DNA from: JAFGAV01 sp041479055
GTDB taxonomy: Bacteria; Acidobacteriota; Aminicenantia; Aminicenantales; JAFGAV01
DNA: 64,000 bases
NCBI GenBank assembly: GCA_963702835.1
Contig: OY969762.1
Span: forward strand, 2,976,001 to 3,040,000
Reading direction: 5' to 3'
The position numbers were made by a program, and so were the translations under genes. Positions 46,749 through 54,405 of this stretch are shown here, piece by piece. Position 1 is the stretch's first letter, and every line of letters begins with the position of its first letter. The notes below the pieces were generated by a model. The model saw nothing but the letters and a program-made list of their open reading frames with translations, was not told the origin of the DNA and did no database searches.

Positions 46749-47971
46749 CAGCTATTTTTCAATAGCCGGCTGGCGGGAAAAAGCCCCAGCCGGAGCGCCT
46801 CATCGCAGTACCAGAAGGGAGCGAAGAGGTTCTTCCGGCTGTAATAGTTCTGGGCGATGCAGCTTCCCAGGCAGAGGGCCTTCATCAGACACTGGCCGCA
46901 GACTCCTTCCAGCTTGCCGGGCAGGCCTTGGCGGATTTCATTGAGGATGGGATTTTTTTGCCAGACGTCCGCCAGCCTGTCTTTGGAAGCATGGCCGAAA
47001 ATAAGCTCGGGGACTTGCTCGCCGATCCCGCACAGGGCGTAGGACCCGTTGGCCAGCACACCCAGAATGCCGAAAATGCCGCAGCGGGAGCATCCATCGC
47101 CCTCCTGGCCGTACATCCGGCCCAACGGCTTGAAGGCGGCCGGATGATGGAAGATGAGCCTGAGCTTTGTTTTGGCCGAGAGCTCGTTTTCCACCCAACG
47201 GCCCAGCTCGACCAGCTCGGCCAGGGAGAGGGCTTCGCCCCGCTTGAACATTTCCTCGCCCCGGGCGCAGGGCATCATGACATTGTACTTGACCGAGCCG
47301 GCCCCCACGGACTCGGCCAGCCGAACGATGGATTCAACCTGGTGTCTATTGCGTCGCATGACGGTCAGGATGATCTGAGGCTGGATGTTCGCCTCGACCA
47401 GGTTCTTGATGCCCCGGAGGGCGGCCTCAAAACTCCCGGGCACTCCGCGCACCCATTCATTCGTCTCGGCGTCCGACCCGTCCAGGCTGACCGAGACGAA
47501 GCGGCCCGGGCATTTGGCGATTTCCTCGGCCAGCTCCTTGGTGCAGAGGAGGCCGTTTGTTTCGATGGTGCAACTGACCTCCTCGCGGCGGGCCAACTGG
47601 AGTATGCGGAAGATGTCGGGGTGCAGGAGGGGCTCGCCGCCGGTGAGCTTGATCCCGGAGAGCCCCAGCGGCTTGGCCTGGGCCACGATGTCCTGGATAC
47701 TGTCGAAGGGCAGGCAGGGATAGACGGTCTCGCCGGATTGGAATTTGGGCGCGATCCAACAGTGGCGGCAGGCCAGGTTGCAGCCTTCGGTGAGATAAAA
47801 ATAAAGGGAATTCAAAGGGATGATCCGGCGCTCCTGGGGAGCCGAGGCCGGCTTTGCGGATCTCGTCCCCGTTCTGACGGCGGGGAGCTTCCGGTTCGAA
47901 GCCCGGGGCCGGGCCCTATCCTTCGGCCTCCGCGACGGCCCCTTCTTCGGATTCCGGGAGCCGGGCTTCAT
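46748..47971 (-). CDS. scmF: Radical SAM/SPASM protein (SynChlorMet ScmF-like)
   Basis: The 407-aa enzyme has a basic, disordered 45-residue N-terminus (RNPKKGPSRRPKDRARPR), then the radical SAM cluster motif C64-x3-C68-x2-C71 (TEGCNLACRHC) and GGEPLLHP for SAM binding. A SPASM domain with many cysteines follows (DGCSRCGIFG, YALCGIGE, CGQCLMKALCLGSC, FWYC) to bind auxiliary [4Fe-4S] clusters. Such enzymes modify ribosomally made peptides. ATGA and TGATG overlaps couple it to both neighbours. Whether it is ScmE or ScmF in published naming is my best guess. Confidence 0.75.
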   Translation of the reverse strand: MKPGSRNPKKGPSRRPKDRARPRASNRKLPAVRTGTRSAKPASAPQERRIIPLNSLYFYLTEGCNLACRHCWIAPKFQSGETVYPCLPFDSIQDIVAQAKPLGLSGIKLTGGEPLLHPDIFRILQLARREEVSCTIETNGLLCTKELAEEIAKCPGRFVSVSLDGSDAETNEWVRGVPGSFEAALRGIKNLVEANIQPQIILTVMRRNRHQVESIVRLAESVGAGSVKYNVMMPCARGEEMFKRGEALSLAELVELGRWVENELSAKTKLRLIFHHPAAFKPLGRMYGQEGDGCSRCGIFGILGVLANGSYALCGIGEQVPELIFGHASKDRLADVWQKNPILNEIRQGLPGKLEGVCGQCLMKALCLGSCIAQNYYSRKNLFAPFWYCDEALRLGLFPASRLLKNS

Positions 47972-49116
47972 TCCGGCGACTCCTCGGGCAGCCGGCCGCC
48001 TTCCTCAAGGTATTTGCGCAGACAGGCGTCCGGGCTGGGATGGTCCACTTGGCCCAGGAGAGCATAAGCCAGGGCCGGGCAATTCCCCGTGCAATAGCTG
48101 AGGTAAGGGCAGCCTCGGCAGAACTCGAAATCGCCCAGGGCCTTGAACCGGCGCTCCCTGATCTTCCACAATTCGGGATGGTTTTGCCAGATATCCTGGA
48201 GGCTGTCGCGGTTGATACGGCCCAGCTCGATATGGCTGAGCATGTTGCAGGGCACGTAGACGCCGTCGCTGCGGACGGCGATCTTGCTTAAGGGGCAGCC
48301 GCAGCCGGTGAGATACCCGCGGTCGGGCAGAGAATCTAGCCCTTCCCGTCGGGCCTTCTCCATTTCCAGCCAGATCTTCCCTTCGGCCAGCGGCCCGGCT
48401 TGAGCGCTGATCCGGCCTTCGTATTTTTTTACCAGCTTGAGGAGGGTGGTCATGGCCAGATACCGCTCCTCGCTGGAGAGCTGAACCTGTTCCGTGTTTT
48501 TCTGGCAAAGGCCCATGTAGCCGGCCGAGTTCGTGGAGAAGGAGGGCAGGCCGATCTCCTCCAGGAGCAGGCGGGCGATATTGTCCAGGTCCCGGACGTT
48601 CTGCCGATGGATGGTCACCCGCACCGCGGCGCTGACTCCGTTTCTCTGCAGGGTCCGGATGCCCTGCACGGCCTTGTAGAAAGTCCCCTGCCCCCGGAAA
48701 GAGTCGTGGGTGATCGATATCGAACCGTCGATGGAAACCTGGACGAAATTGCATCGGCCGGTGGAGGACAGGAAAGCGGCCAGCTCCTCGGTGATGAGGG
48801 TGCCGTTGCTCAGGATGCTGAACCGCATCCGGTTGCGGACGATGCCCCGGATGATATCCGCAAGGTCCTCCCGGATGAAGGGCTCACCGCCGGCCAGGCA
48901 GACCTCGGTCACGGCGCAGCGGTTGAGCTCCTCGAAGAAGCGGAGCCATTCGTCCCGGGGCAGGTCCTGCTTGACGTCGGCCGGGCTGGTAAAAAAATAA
49001 CAATACCGGCAGCGGAGGTTGCAGCGGTCGGTGATGTCGATGTCCACGGACTTGGGCGTGCGCATCAGGCGGAGCTTGCGGGCCGGCTTCTCCGCCGCGG
49101 GGGAGGTCGTGGTCAT
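47968..49116 (-). CDS. scmE: Radical SAM/SPASM protein, PqqE-like (SynChlorMet ScmE-like)
   Basis: The 382-aa enzyme has the radical SAM motif C32-x3-C36-x2-C39 (TDRCNLRCRYC), then AGGEPFIREDL. The C-terminal SPASM region has LTGCGCPLSKIAVRSDG, YVPCNML, and FCRGCPYLSYCTGNCPA plus a final Cys (DACLRKY), enough for two auxiliary clusters. PqqE-type enzymes form carbon-carbon or similar crosslinks on a peptide delivered by a PqqD-like domain, and the PqqD-like gene is directly upstream with an ATGA overlap. It differs strongly from the second radical SAM protein in the cassette, so two chemically distinct steps are likely. Confidence 0.78.
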   Translation of the reverse strand: MTTTSPAAEKPARKLRLMRTPKSVDIDITDRCNLRCRYCYFFTSPADVKQDLPRDEWLRFFEELNRCAVTEVCLAGGEPFIREDLADIIRGIVRNRMRFSILSNGTLITEELAAFLSSTGRCNFVQVSIDGSISITHDSFRGQGTFYKAVQGIRTLQRNGVSAAVRVTIHRQNVRDLDNIARLLLEEIGLPSFSTNSAGYMGLCQKNTEQVQLSSEERYLAMTTLLKLVKKYEGRISAQAGPLAEGKIWLEMEKARREGLDSLPDRGYLTGCGCPLSKIAVRSDGVYVPCNMLSHIELGRINRDSLQDIWQNHPELWKIRERRFKALGDFEFCRGCPYLSYCTGNCPALAYALLGQVDHPSPDACLRKYLEEGGRLPEESPE

Positions 49117-49394
49117 CCCTTCACCTCGTAGCCGGCCAGGCCCTGTTTCACCAGGTCGGCCACGAAATCTTGGGCATGCTGGCCGACATCCTCGGGCACG
49201 TCCTGGCAGCTCTCCCGGACGACCTTGACGATGTCCTCCAGGGTGTGTTTCCCGTCAAGCTGCTTCCAGACCAGGACGCCGGTAGGGTTCAGGGCATAGC
49301 CTTCGGCCGTGTCCGGGTCGAAAAGGACGGCCCAGTCGTCGAATTCTTCCCTGAGAATGACGGAAGGGTTGGCCATCGGCTTGTCCTCGGACAT
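49113..49394 (-). CDS. scmD: PqqD-like peptide-recognition protein (SynChlorMet ScmD-like)
   Basis: The 93-aa protein matches the PqqD/RRE fold: SVILREEFDDWAVLFDPDTA, YALNPTGVLVWKQLDGKHTLEDIVKVV and a C-terminal helix. PqqD-type proteins bind the leader of a precursor peptide and present it to the radical SAM enzyme. I chose the ATG at 49394 because GGAGG lies 6 nt upstream; an ATG at 49406 contains that ribosome site. It is the first gene of the cassette and its upstream region is interrupted 70 bp away by an IS. Confidence 0.85.
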   Translation of the reverse strand: MSEDKPMANPSVILREEFDDWAVLFDPDTAEGYALNPTGVLVWKQLDGKHTLEDIVKVVRESCQDVPEDVGQHAQDFVADLVKQGLAGYEVKG

Positions 49395-49448
49395 AAAAAC
49401 CTCCATTTTCCGAACATTAATGATACACTATTTCTATAGTTTTGAAAT

Positions 49449-49465
49449 CCCCCTCGGGCTGGCTT
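49449..49465 (+). repeat. 17-bp target-site duplication, left copy
   Basis: CCCCCTCGGGCTGGCTT directly abuts the left end of the IS and is repeated exactly at 50854-50870. Confidence 0.92.
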
Positions 49466-50853
49466 TGTGTTAGCCTAGCAAAGATGTCCCCTCTAACGGC
49501 CAAGGTAAAATGTCCCTTTCTAGGAGGAGAAGGGCATGAAGGAGACCGTCACATTGAGTTCACGTGAGATTCAACGCCTCCAGGTTCTCGAGCAGGTCAG
49601 TCGGGGCACCCTGTTGCTTGTGGCCGGGACTCCCCTTATGCGGATCAGCTACCGTCAGGCCAAGCGGCTGTGGGCCCGCTATCGCCGGGAAGGGCCGTCG
49701 GGATTAGCTCATCGACGACGGGGCCAGCCGGCTCGCAATGCCTTCGGTCCCGAGGTGCGCCACCGCGTCCTGACGCTTCATCAGGAACACTACGCGCGGT
49801 TCAATGACACCCATTTCGTTGAGATGCTGGCGGAACGGGAAGACCTCCGGATCGGCCGCGAGACGGTGCGCCGATGGCTGCGGCAAGCCGGGATCGATCC
49901 CAAACGGCGGCGCTGTCCTCCCCGGCATCGGAGTCGCCGTCCCCGGCGGCCCCAGATGGGGCTCCTTATGCAATGGGACGGCAGTCCTCACCGCTGGTTC
50001 GGTCCCCAGCGGCCTCCCTGCAGCCTCCTCCATGCTACCGACGACGCGACAGGAACCGTCCTGGGGGCCTTGTTCCGGCCCCAGGAAGATGCCATCGGCT
50101 ACCTGCGGTTGCTGGACATGGTGGCGCGGCGGCAGGGAGTTCCCGCCGCCGTCTATCAGGACCGCCACAGCGCCCTGTACCGCAACGATGATCACTGGAG
50201 CCATGAAGAAGAGCTGGCCGGTGTGCGCTTCCCCACCCACGTCGGCCGCGTCCTCCAGGAGTTGGCCATTGAGACCATCCCCGCCTTCTCCGCCCAAGCC
50301 AAGGGGCGCATCGAACGGCAAGGTGGCACATTCCAAGATCGCTTGGTCGCCGAGATGGCCCTCGAAGGGATCACGGAGATCGACCTGGCGAACGAATGGC
50401 TGGATAAATTTTTCCTCGAGCGCTTCAATGCCCGCTTCGCCAAGAGCCCGGAGCTTCCACGCTCCGCCTTCCGCAAGATCAGCGCCGCTCAACGCCACAT
50501 CAAGATCAGCTTCGCCTATGAAGCCACCGTGGCCAACGACAACACTGTCCGTCTCGGCGGCTTGGTCATAGATATTCCCCCGGGACCGAACCGCCGCAGC
50601 TATGCCCGTCGCCCCGTTCTGGCCTGCCAACACCTCGATGGCGCTTGGACACTATGGCTTGAGGGTACCTGTATCGGCCGGCATGCCCCGACCCCCTTGA
50701 GGGAACCTCTGCGGAGCTGGCGACCGCGACAGCCTGGAGAGGATCGTCACGCGCGCCATGTCTTACAAGTCTATTATGAAACGACACCTGCCCCCAATCC
50801 CGGGGGACATTTTGGCTTGGCAGTTGAGGGGACATCTTGACAAAGCTTAGACA
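49466..50853 (+). mobile_element. Complete IS1202/ISNCY-type insertion sequence (1388 bp)
   Basis: The ends are imperfect inverted repeats of about 50 bp: TGTGTTAGCCTAGCAAAGAT on the left, TGTCTAAGCTTTGTCAAGAT on the right (complement). Each contains two ATGTCCC units spaced 25 bp. One transposase gene fills the element, and a perfect 17-bp direct repeat flanks it. Long target duplications are a known trait of the IS1202 group, which supports the classification and indicates a fairly recent insertion. Confidence 0.92.
49536..50840 (+). CDS. DDE transposase, IS1202/ISNCY type
   Basis: The 434-aa intact transposase has an N-terminal helix-turn-helix region (SSREIQRLQVLEQVSRG, SYRQAKRLWARYRREG) and a second HTH (IGRETVRRWLRQAGI). 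The integrase-like DDE core follows: LLMQWDGSPHRW (first Asp), VYQDRHSALYRND (second Asp), and AKGRIERQGGTFQDR (Glu). An Arg-rich C-terminal domain completes it. AGGAGGAGAAGG lies before the ATG. The reading frame is undamaged. It points opposite to the radical SAM cassette. Confidence 0.92.
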   Translation: MKETVTLSSREIQRLQVLEQVSRGTLLLVAGTPLMRISYRQAKRLWARYRREGPSGLAHRRRGQPARNAFGPEVRHRVLTLHQEHYARFNDTHFVEMLAEREDLRIGRETVRRWLRQAGIDPKRRRCPPRHRSRRPRRPQMGLLMQWDGSPHRWFGPQRPPCSLLHATDDATGTVLGALFRPQEDAIGYLRLLDMVARRQGVPAAVYQDRHSALYRNDDHWSHEEELAGVRFPTHVGRVLQELAIETIPAFSAQAKGRIERQGGTFQDRLVAEMALEGITEIDLANEWLDKFFLERFNARFAKSPELPRSAFRKISAAQRHIKISFAYEATVANDNTVRLGGLVIDIPPGPNRRSYARRPVLACQHLDGAWTLWLEGTCIGRHAPTPLREPLRSWRPRQPGEDRHARHVLQVYYETTPAPNPGGHFGLAVEGTS

Positions 50854-50870
50854 CCCCCTCGGGCTGGCTT
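50854..50870 (+). repeat. 17-bp target-site duplication, right copy
   Basis: CCCCCTCGGGCTGGCTT immediately follows the right end of the IS and is identical to 49449-49465. Confidence 0.92.
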
Positions 50871-51049
50871 CTCTGGCAAGGTCGGCAGGCGGGCTTTGTC
50901 GAGGCCAGGCAAGGCCGCGCCGCTCTCAATCCTTCTCTCAGCTCTGACTTTGAACTCGGATCGATGGAAAATGGGGGGAAGTCCGGCCCGAAAACCTTGA
51001 CTCCGTGTATTAATTTTTTTATAGTAAGGAAAAAAGGGCGGACTGACAT
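50871..51049 (-). pseudogene. Candidate short ORF split by the IS, upstream of the PqqD-like gene
   Basis: Reading leftward from an ATG at 51049, an open frame runs to the IS edge with a Cys-containing end (RAARPCLASTKPACRPCQRS). If the IS and one duplication copy are removed, the frame continues as QPEGDFKTIEIVYH and stops at 49417-49419. That makes 75 residues, ending 22 bp before the PqqD-like start. This could be the interrupted precursor-peptide gene of the radical SAM cassette, but there is no ribosome site at the ATG and the frame overlaps a plus-strand promoter. Chance is a real alternative. Confidence 0.3.
50997..51025 (+). promoter_or_regulatory. Sigma-70-type promoter for the barrel/PKD genes
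   Basis: TTGACT (50997-51002) and TATAGT (51020-51025) are spaced by 17 bp. Transcription would start near 51032, only about 16 nt before the ATG at 51048, which argues against the longer frame from 50964. Confidence 0.7.
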
Positions 51050-53081
51050 GATCAGCTGGCAGGGATCGCGGGGAAGCCGTGTCTTTCTCTCTATCTTGAT
51101 CGCCTGGGGCGGGGCTGGGACGGTTCCCTCCCTCCGGGGACAGGTTCAGGCCACCCCCCCGCCGGCCCCGCTCATCGAGCACACTCCCCTCTCCATATTC
51201 ACCCCCTCGGCCGCTCTTGAGTTCCGGGCCCGGGTCTCCGCGCCGGTGGACTGGATGGCCGTTTTTCTCAGGTTTAAGGGCATCGACGAATTCCAGGCCC
51301 GGCCGATGACCCAATCTGATGAGGGCTCCTATGTTTTGGAGTTTGATACGTCGGTCCTGCCGGATATTGTCTTTGAATATTATTTGGCGGCGGGGACGCC
51401 GGCCGGCGTGGTGACTTTCCCCTCCTCCGGGCCGGCCGGGCCGCTCCAGGTCAAGGCCAGTGCGGCCGGCCCCGGGCCCGAGATCCCCGGCGACATCACT
51501 CCGCCCCTGGAGGAGACGGCCCCGGCCCCGTCCCCTGAGCCCGGCCTCCCCTTCCCGGTCAAACTCAGCGGCAGCGGCCAGGCCGTTCTTGGGGAAAGTG
51601 CACCCCTGCCCGGTGCGGAGAAATTTCCCGCCGCGGGCAACATCCGTTTTTTTCTCATGCCTCCGCCGGGGGGCGCCTTCAACATCAATATTGATTCCAA
51701 CTTCAGCTACACCAATATGCCGCTGGCCGGGAACGGGCCGGTCGACCTTTCCAACCTGAACGCCGCTTTTCTCTTCTCCAGCCATACCTTGCGGGCCGGC
51801 GACATCTCCATCAACGAGTCGGACTATTCGGCCCAGGGCCTCGGCCGCCGGGGGTTCGAATACGCTTTCGACGACCAGAAGGCCTATTTTCATATTTTCA
51901 CGATCAACTCGCAGGAAGTGAAAGGCTTCAAGGGGTTCGGCCTGCCCAGGCCCGAGGTCGGCATTTGGGGAGGCGCGGCCGGCTACCGGATCCTGGGCGA
52001 AGCTCTTTATCTCAAGGCCCTTTTCATCACCGGCCGGGACAACCCTTCGCAGGCGGTAAATGCCGTCATACCGGCAAATGTGCCGGGCTCGGGCGGACGC
52101 CAAGGCCAGGTCCTGGCGGTCACTGAAGAGACGAGGCTGTGGTCAAACCTTCTTACCTTCAAAGGCGAGTTCGCCCACTGCCGCTATGATGCCGACCTCA
52201 GCGACCAGGCCGGCCCTGTCTCGGGAAACGCCTTCACCCTCGGCACCGGCTTTGCCTCTGGCGTTTTGACCGCCGGCCTGACCTACCGCTATGTGGACCG
52301 CGATTTCAACTCCATCGGGCTTCAGTACTTGGCCAATAACCGCCGCGGCCTGGAGGCCACGGTCGGGTTGAGCCGAGATATTTTTAGCCTGACCGGTTCC
52401 CTGGTCACCCAACGCGACAACGTCGGGGACGATCCGGCTTCGGCCACCACCAGCAATTTCGACGGCAGCCTCAATATGTCGCTGGCCGTCACGCCCAAGG
52501 CCCAGATCGTCCTCGGCTACCGGGCGGGACGCCAAAAGACGGAGCCGGGCTCAAGCCCGGCCCTGCCCCAGGACAGCGTCACGGATGAATACTCAGGGTC
52601 GGTCAACCTCATGGTGGGACAGTCTTCCTCGTTCAACCTGACCGTGATTTCTTCGCGCCTCCAGAGCCAAGCCAGCCCCGAAACGGCGGGCTCGGTCCTG
52701 ACCCTCAACCTGGGCGGCGCCCTGAGGGCCGGAGAATGGCTGAGCCTCAGCCCGACCTTGGGGGTTTCGACACGGAGGGATACTTTCACCGGCCATCGTT
52801 CGGACACGCTCAGCGCCATGGCCGTGGGCGAGGTTTTTTTCCTGCCCCAGGCCTGCTCGATGTTCCTCACCGGCTCCTACAGTCTTTCGAATTTGCCGGG
52901 AACGGGCGGAGCGGCCTCCCAGATGCTCGACCTCACCAGCGGCCTCAACATTTATCTCAACCGGCTGGTCAAGGTCGACGGTCTGCTCCTGTCGCTCAAG
53001 GGCAATTTCGGTTTTAATGAGGCCCTGGGGGTGCGGACCACCAATTGGAGGGCTTTGGCCCAATGTGACCTTTCGTTCTAA
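51048..53081 (+). CDS. Exported outer-membrane-type protein of unknown function (677 aa)
   Basis: A signal peptide (RVFLSILIAWGGAGTVPSLRG, ending before QVQA) is followed by a beta-sandwich domain (about 40-140) and a Pro-rich linker (PPLEETAPAPSPEPGLP). A long region of alternating hydrophobic strands comes next (GDISINESDYSAQG, ATVGLSRDIFSLTGSLVTQRDN, AQIVLGYRAGRQKTE). It ends Leu-Ser-Phe, as outer-membrane barrels do. I recognise no family. The PKD gene begins 12 bp after its stop, so the two are an operon and may form a surface complex. Confidence 0.7.
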   Translation: MISWQGSRGSRVFLSILIAWGGAGTVPSLRGQVQATPPPAPLIEHTPLSIFTPSAALEFRARVSAPVDWMAVFLRFKGIDEFQARPMTQSDEGSYVLEFDTSVLPDIVFEYYLAAGTPAGVVTFPSSGPAGPLQVKASAAGPGPEIPGDITPPLEETAPAPSPEPGLPFPVKLSGSGQAVLGESAPLPGAEKFPAAGNIRFFLMPPPGGAFNINIDSNFSYTNMPLAGNGPVDLSNLNAAFLFSSHTLRAGDISINESDYSAQGLGRRGFEYAFDDQKAYFHIFTINSQEVKGFKGFGLPRPEVGIWGGAAGYRILGEALYLKALFITGRDNPSQAVNAVIPANVPGSGGRQGQVLAVTEETRLWSNLLTFKGEFAHCRYDADLSDQAGPVSGNAFTLGTGFASGVLTAGLTYRYVDRDFNSIGLQYLANNRRGLEATVGLSRDIFSLTGSLVTQRDNVGDDPASATTSNFDGSLNMSLAVTPKAQIVLGYRAGRQKTEPGSSPALPQDSVTDEYSGSVNLMVGQSSSFNLTVISSRLQSQASPETAGSVLTLNLGGALRAGEWLSLSPTLGVSTRRDTFTGHRSDTLSAMAVGEVFFLPQACSMFLTGSYSLSNLPGTGGAASQMLDLTSGLNIYLNRLVKVDGLLLSLKGNFGFNEALGVRTTNWRALAQCDLSF

Positions 53082-53093
53082 AGGAATAAAACC

Positions 53094-54401
53094 ATGCGGT
53101 ATGGGATCAAAAAATTTGTGGCCTTGGCCTGGGGCCTCTTGACCGCCGCCCTGGCTCTCAGGGCAGCCATCATTATCGTGCCCAGCCAGCCCAACCTGGA
53201 ACAGCTGGTCACCCTTACCGTCACCGACAGCCTGACCATCGAACCCAGCCAGGGGGTGAACTGGGACTTCGGCGATGGGTTGACTTTCACCGGGTTGTCC
53301 GTCACCGCCATTCATACCTATCTCAGCAGCGGGACGTTTACGGTGCGCGTTTCCTATATGGCCATACCGGCCGCGGGCGGACCGACGCTCATCCCGCGAA
53401 CCAGCCAGGCTCAAGTCACGGTCAGCGAAAGACGGGTGGTGACCTTCAGCCCGGCCAACCCGGTCGTCGGCCTGACTGTCACCTTCCAGGCCATGAATTT
53501 CCTAGGACAGTTTGTTCGCTGGGATTTCGGCGACGGCAGTCCGCCGCTGACTTCGGGATTGAGCGTGACCCATACCTATCGCCGTCCCGGGGCCTTCATC
53601 GTCTCGGCCCTGGACCACGGCGGGGACTCCCTCTTCCCCATCCAGGCCTCGGTCATGGTCAAGGCCGGGGAGGTCATCGGCCCCCGGGCGCCTTTCAATA
53701 TCTCTTTCCTCCAGCTTCGCTTCGATGACGGCAAATCCTATAAGGTTGTGCCCAAGAACGCGCTCGGGCTCAAAGCTTTCGTCGATGTCAAATTCGAGGG
53801 CAGCGGCATTCTTAATTTTGAATGGCTGGTGGACGGGGCCATCCTTCGGCAGGAGACCCGGACGCTCACCTTCGCCCGGGAAATGACCATCGACTCGGGG
53901 CCGGCCTCAGGGCTTCCCACCGAGATTCCCGGCCTCCACAGCGTGTCCCTCCGCGTCCTTTCTCCGCAGTCAGAGTTGACCGTGCCGGTCATCCGCTATT
54001 TCGTCACGGCCGGCGCGGCGGCTCCTCCCGGAGCGCCCCGGGTGGTGATCGAGCTGACGGCGATGGTCGGCTTGAACGGCCAGACCACCCCCCTGACCGG
54101 GCCCTCCCTGCAGATCCCCCCCGGCGGATACGGCCTCTTCAAGGGCCAGCTGAGAAACGAGAGCCGCTCGCTTATCGCCGTCGGCCTCCTCCGGGTGAGC
54201 CTGGGCAGCCGCATCAGCGACCTTCAAATTGTGCGGAATATCGGCCCCGGCGAGACACGGCCTTTCTTGACCTCCATTTTTCAGCCCCTGGCCACGGGCG
54301 AAAAAAAACCGCGGACAGCCTTCATCTCGTTCTATGATCTCTCCTCGAAACCGCCGCTGCTGCTGGTGGCCAAAAAGATCCCCGTCGGGGACGTTCCCTG
54401 A
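53094..54401 (+). CDS. Exported PKD-domain protein
   Basis: The 435-aa protein has a signal peptide (KKFVALAWGLLTAALALRA) and two PKD domains marked by WDFGDGLTFTGLSVTAIHTY and WDFGDGSPPLTSGLSVTHTY (about 25-190). A further region of about 240 residues is beta-rich and unrecognised. PKD domains are extracellular binding or spacer modules. It follows the putative barrel protein by 12 bp and converges with the next gene (4-bp gap between stops). Confidence 0.75.
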   Translation: MRYGIKKFVALAWGLLTAALALRAAIIIVPSQPNLEQLVTLTVTDSLTIEPSQGVNWDFGDGLTFTGLSVTAIHTYLSSGTFTVRVSYMAIPAAGGPTLIPRTSQAQVTVSERRVVTFSPANPVVGLTVTFQAMNFLGQFVRWDFGDGSPPLTSGLSVTHTYRRPGAFIVSALDHGGDSLFPIQASVMVKAGEVIGPRAPFNISFLQLRFDDGKSYKVVPKNALGLKAFVDVKFEGSGILNFEWLVDGAILRQETRTLTFAREMTIDSGPASGLPTEIPGLHSVSLRVLSPQSELTVPVIRYFVTAGAAAPPGAPRVVIELTAMVGLNGQTTPLTGPSLQIPPGGYGLFKGQLRNESRSLIAVGLLRVSLGSRISDLQIVRNIGPGETRPFLTSIFQPLATGEKKPRTAFISFYDLSSKPPLLLVAKKIPVGDVP

Positions 54402-54405
54402 GGCT

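Noticed and set aside
50964..51047. Longer start for the barrel-like protein at 50964
   Set aside because: A good promoter (50997-51025) lies inside that extension and the signal peptide begins just after the ATG at 51048.
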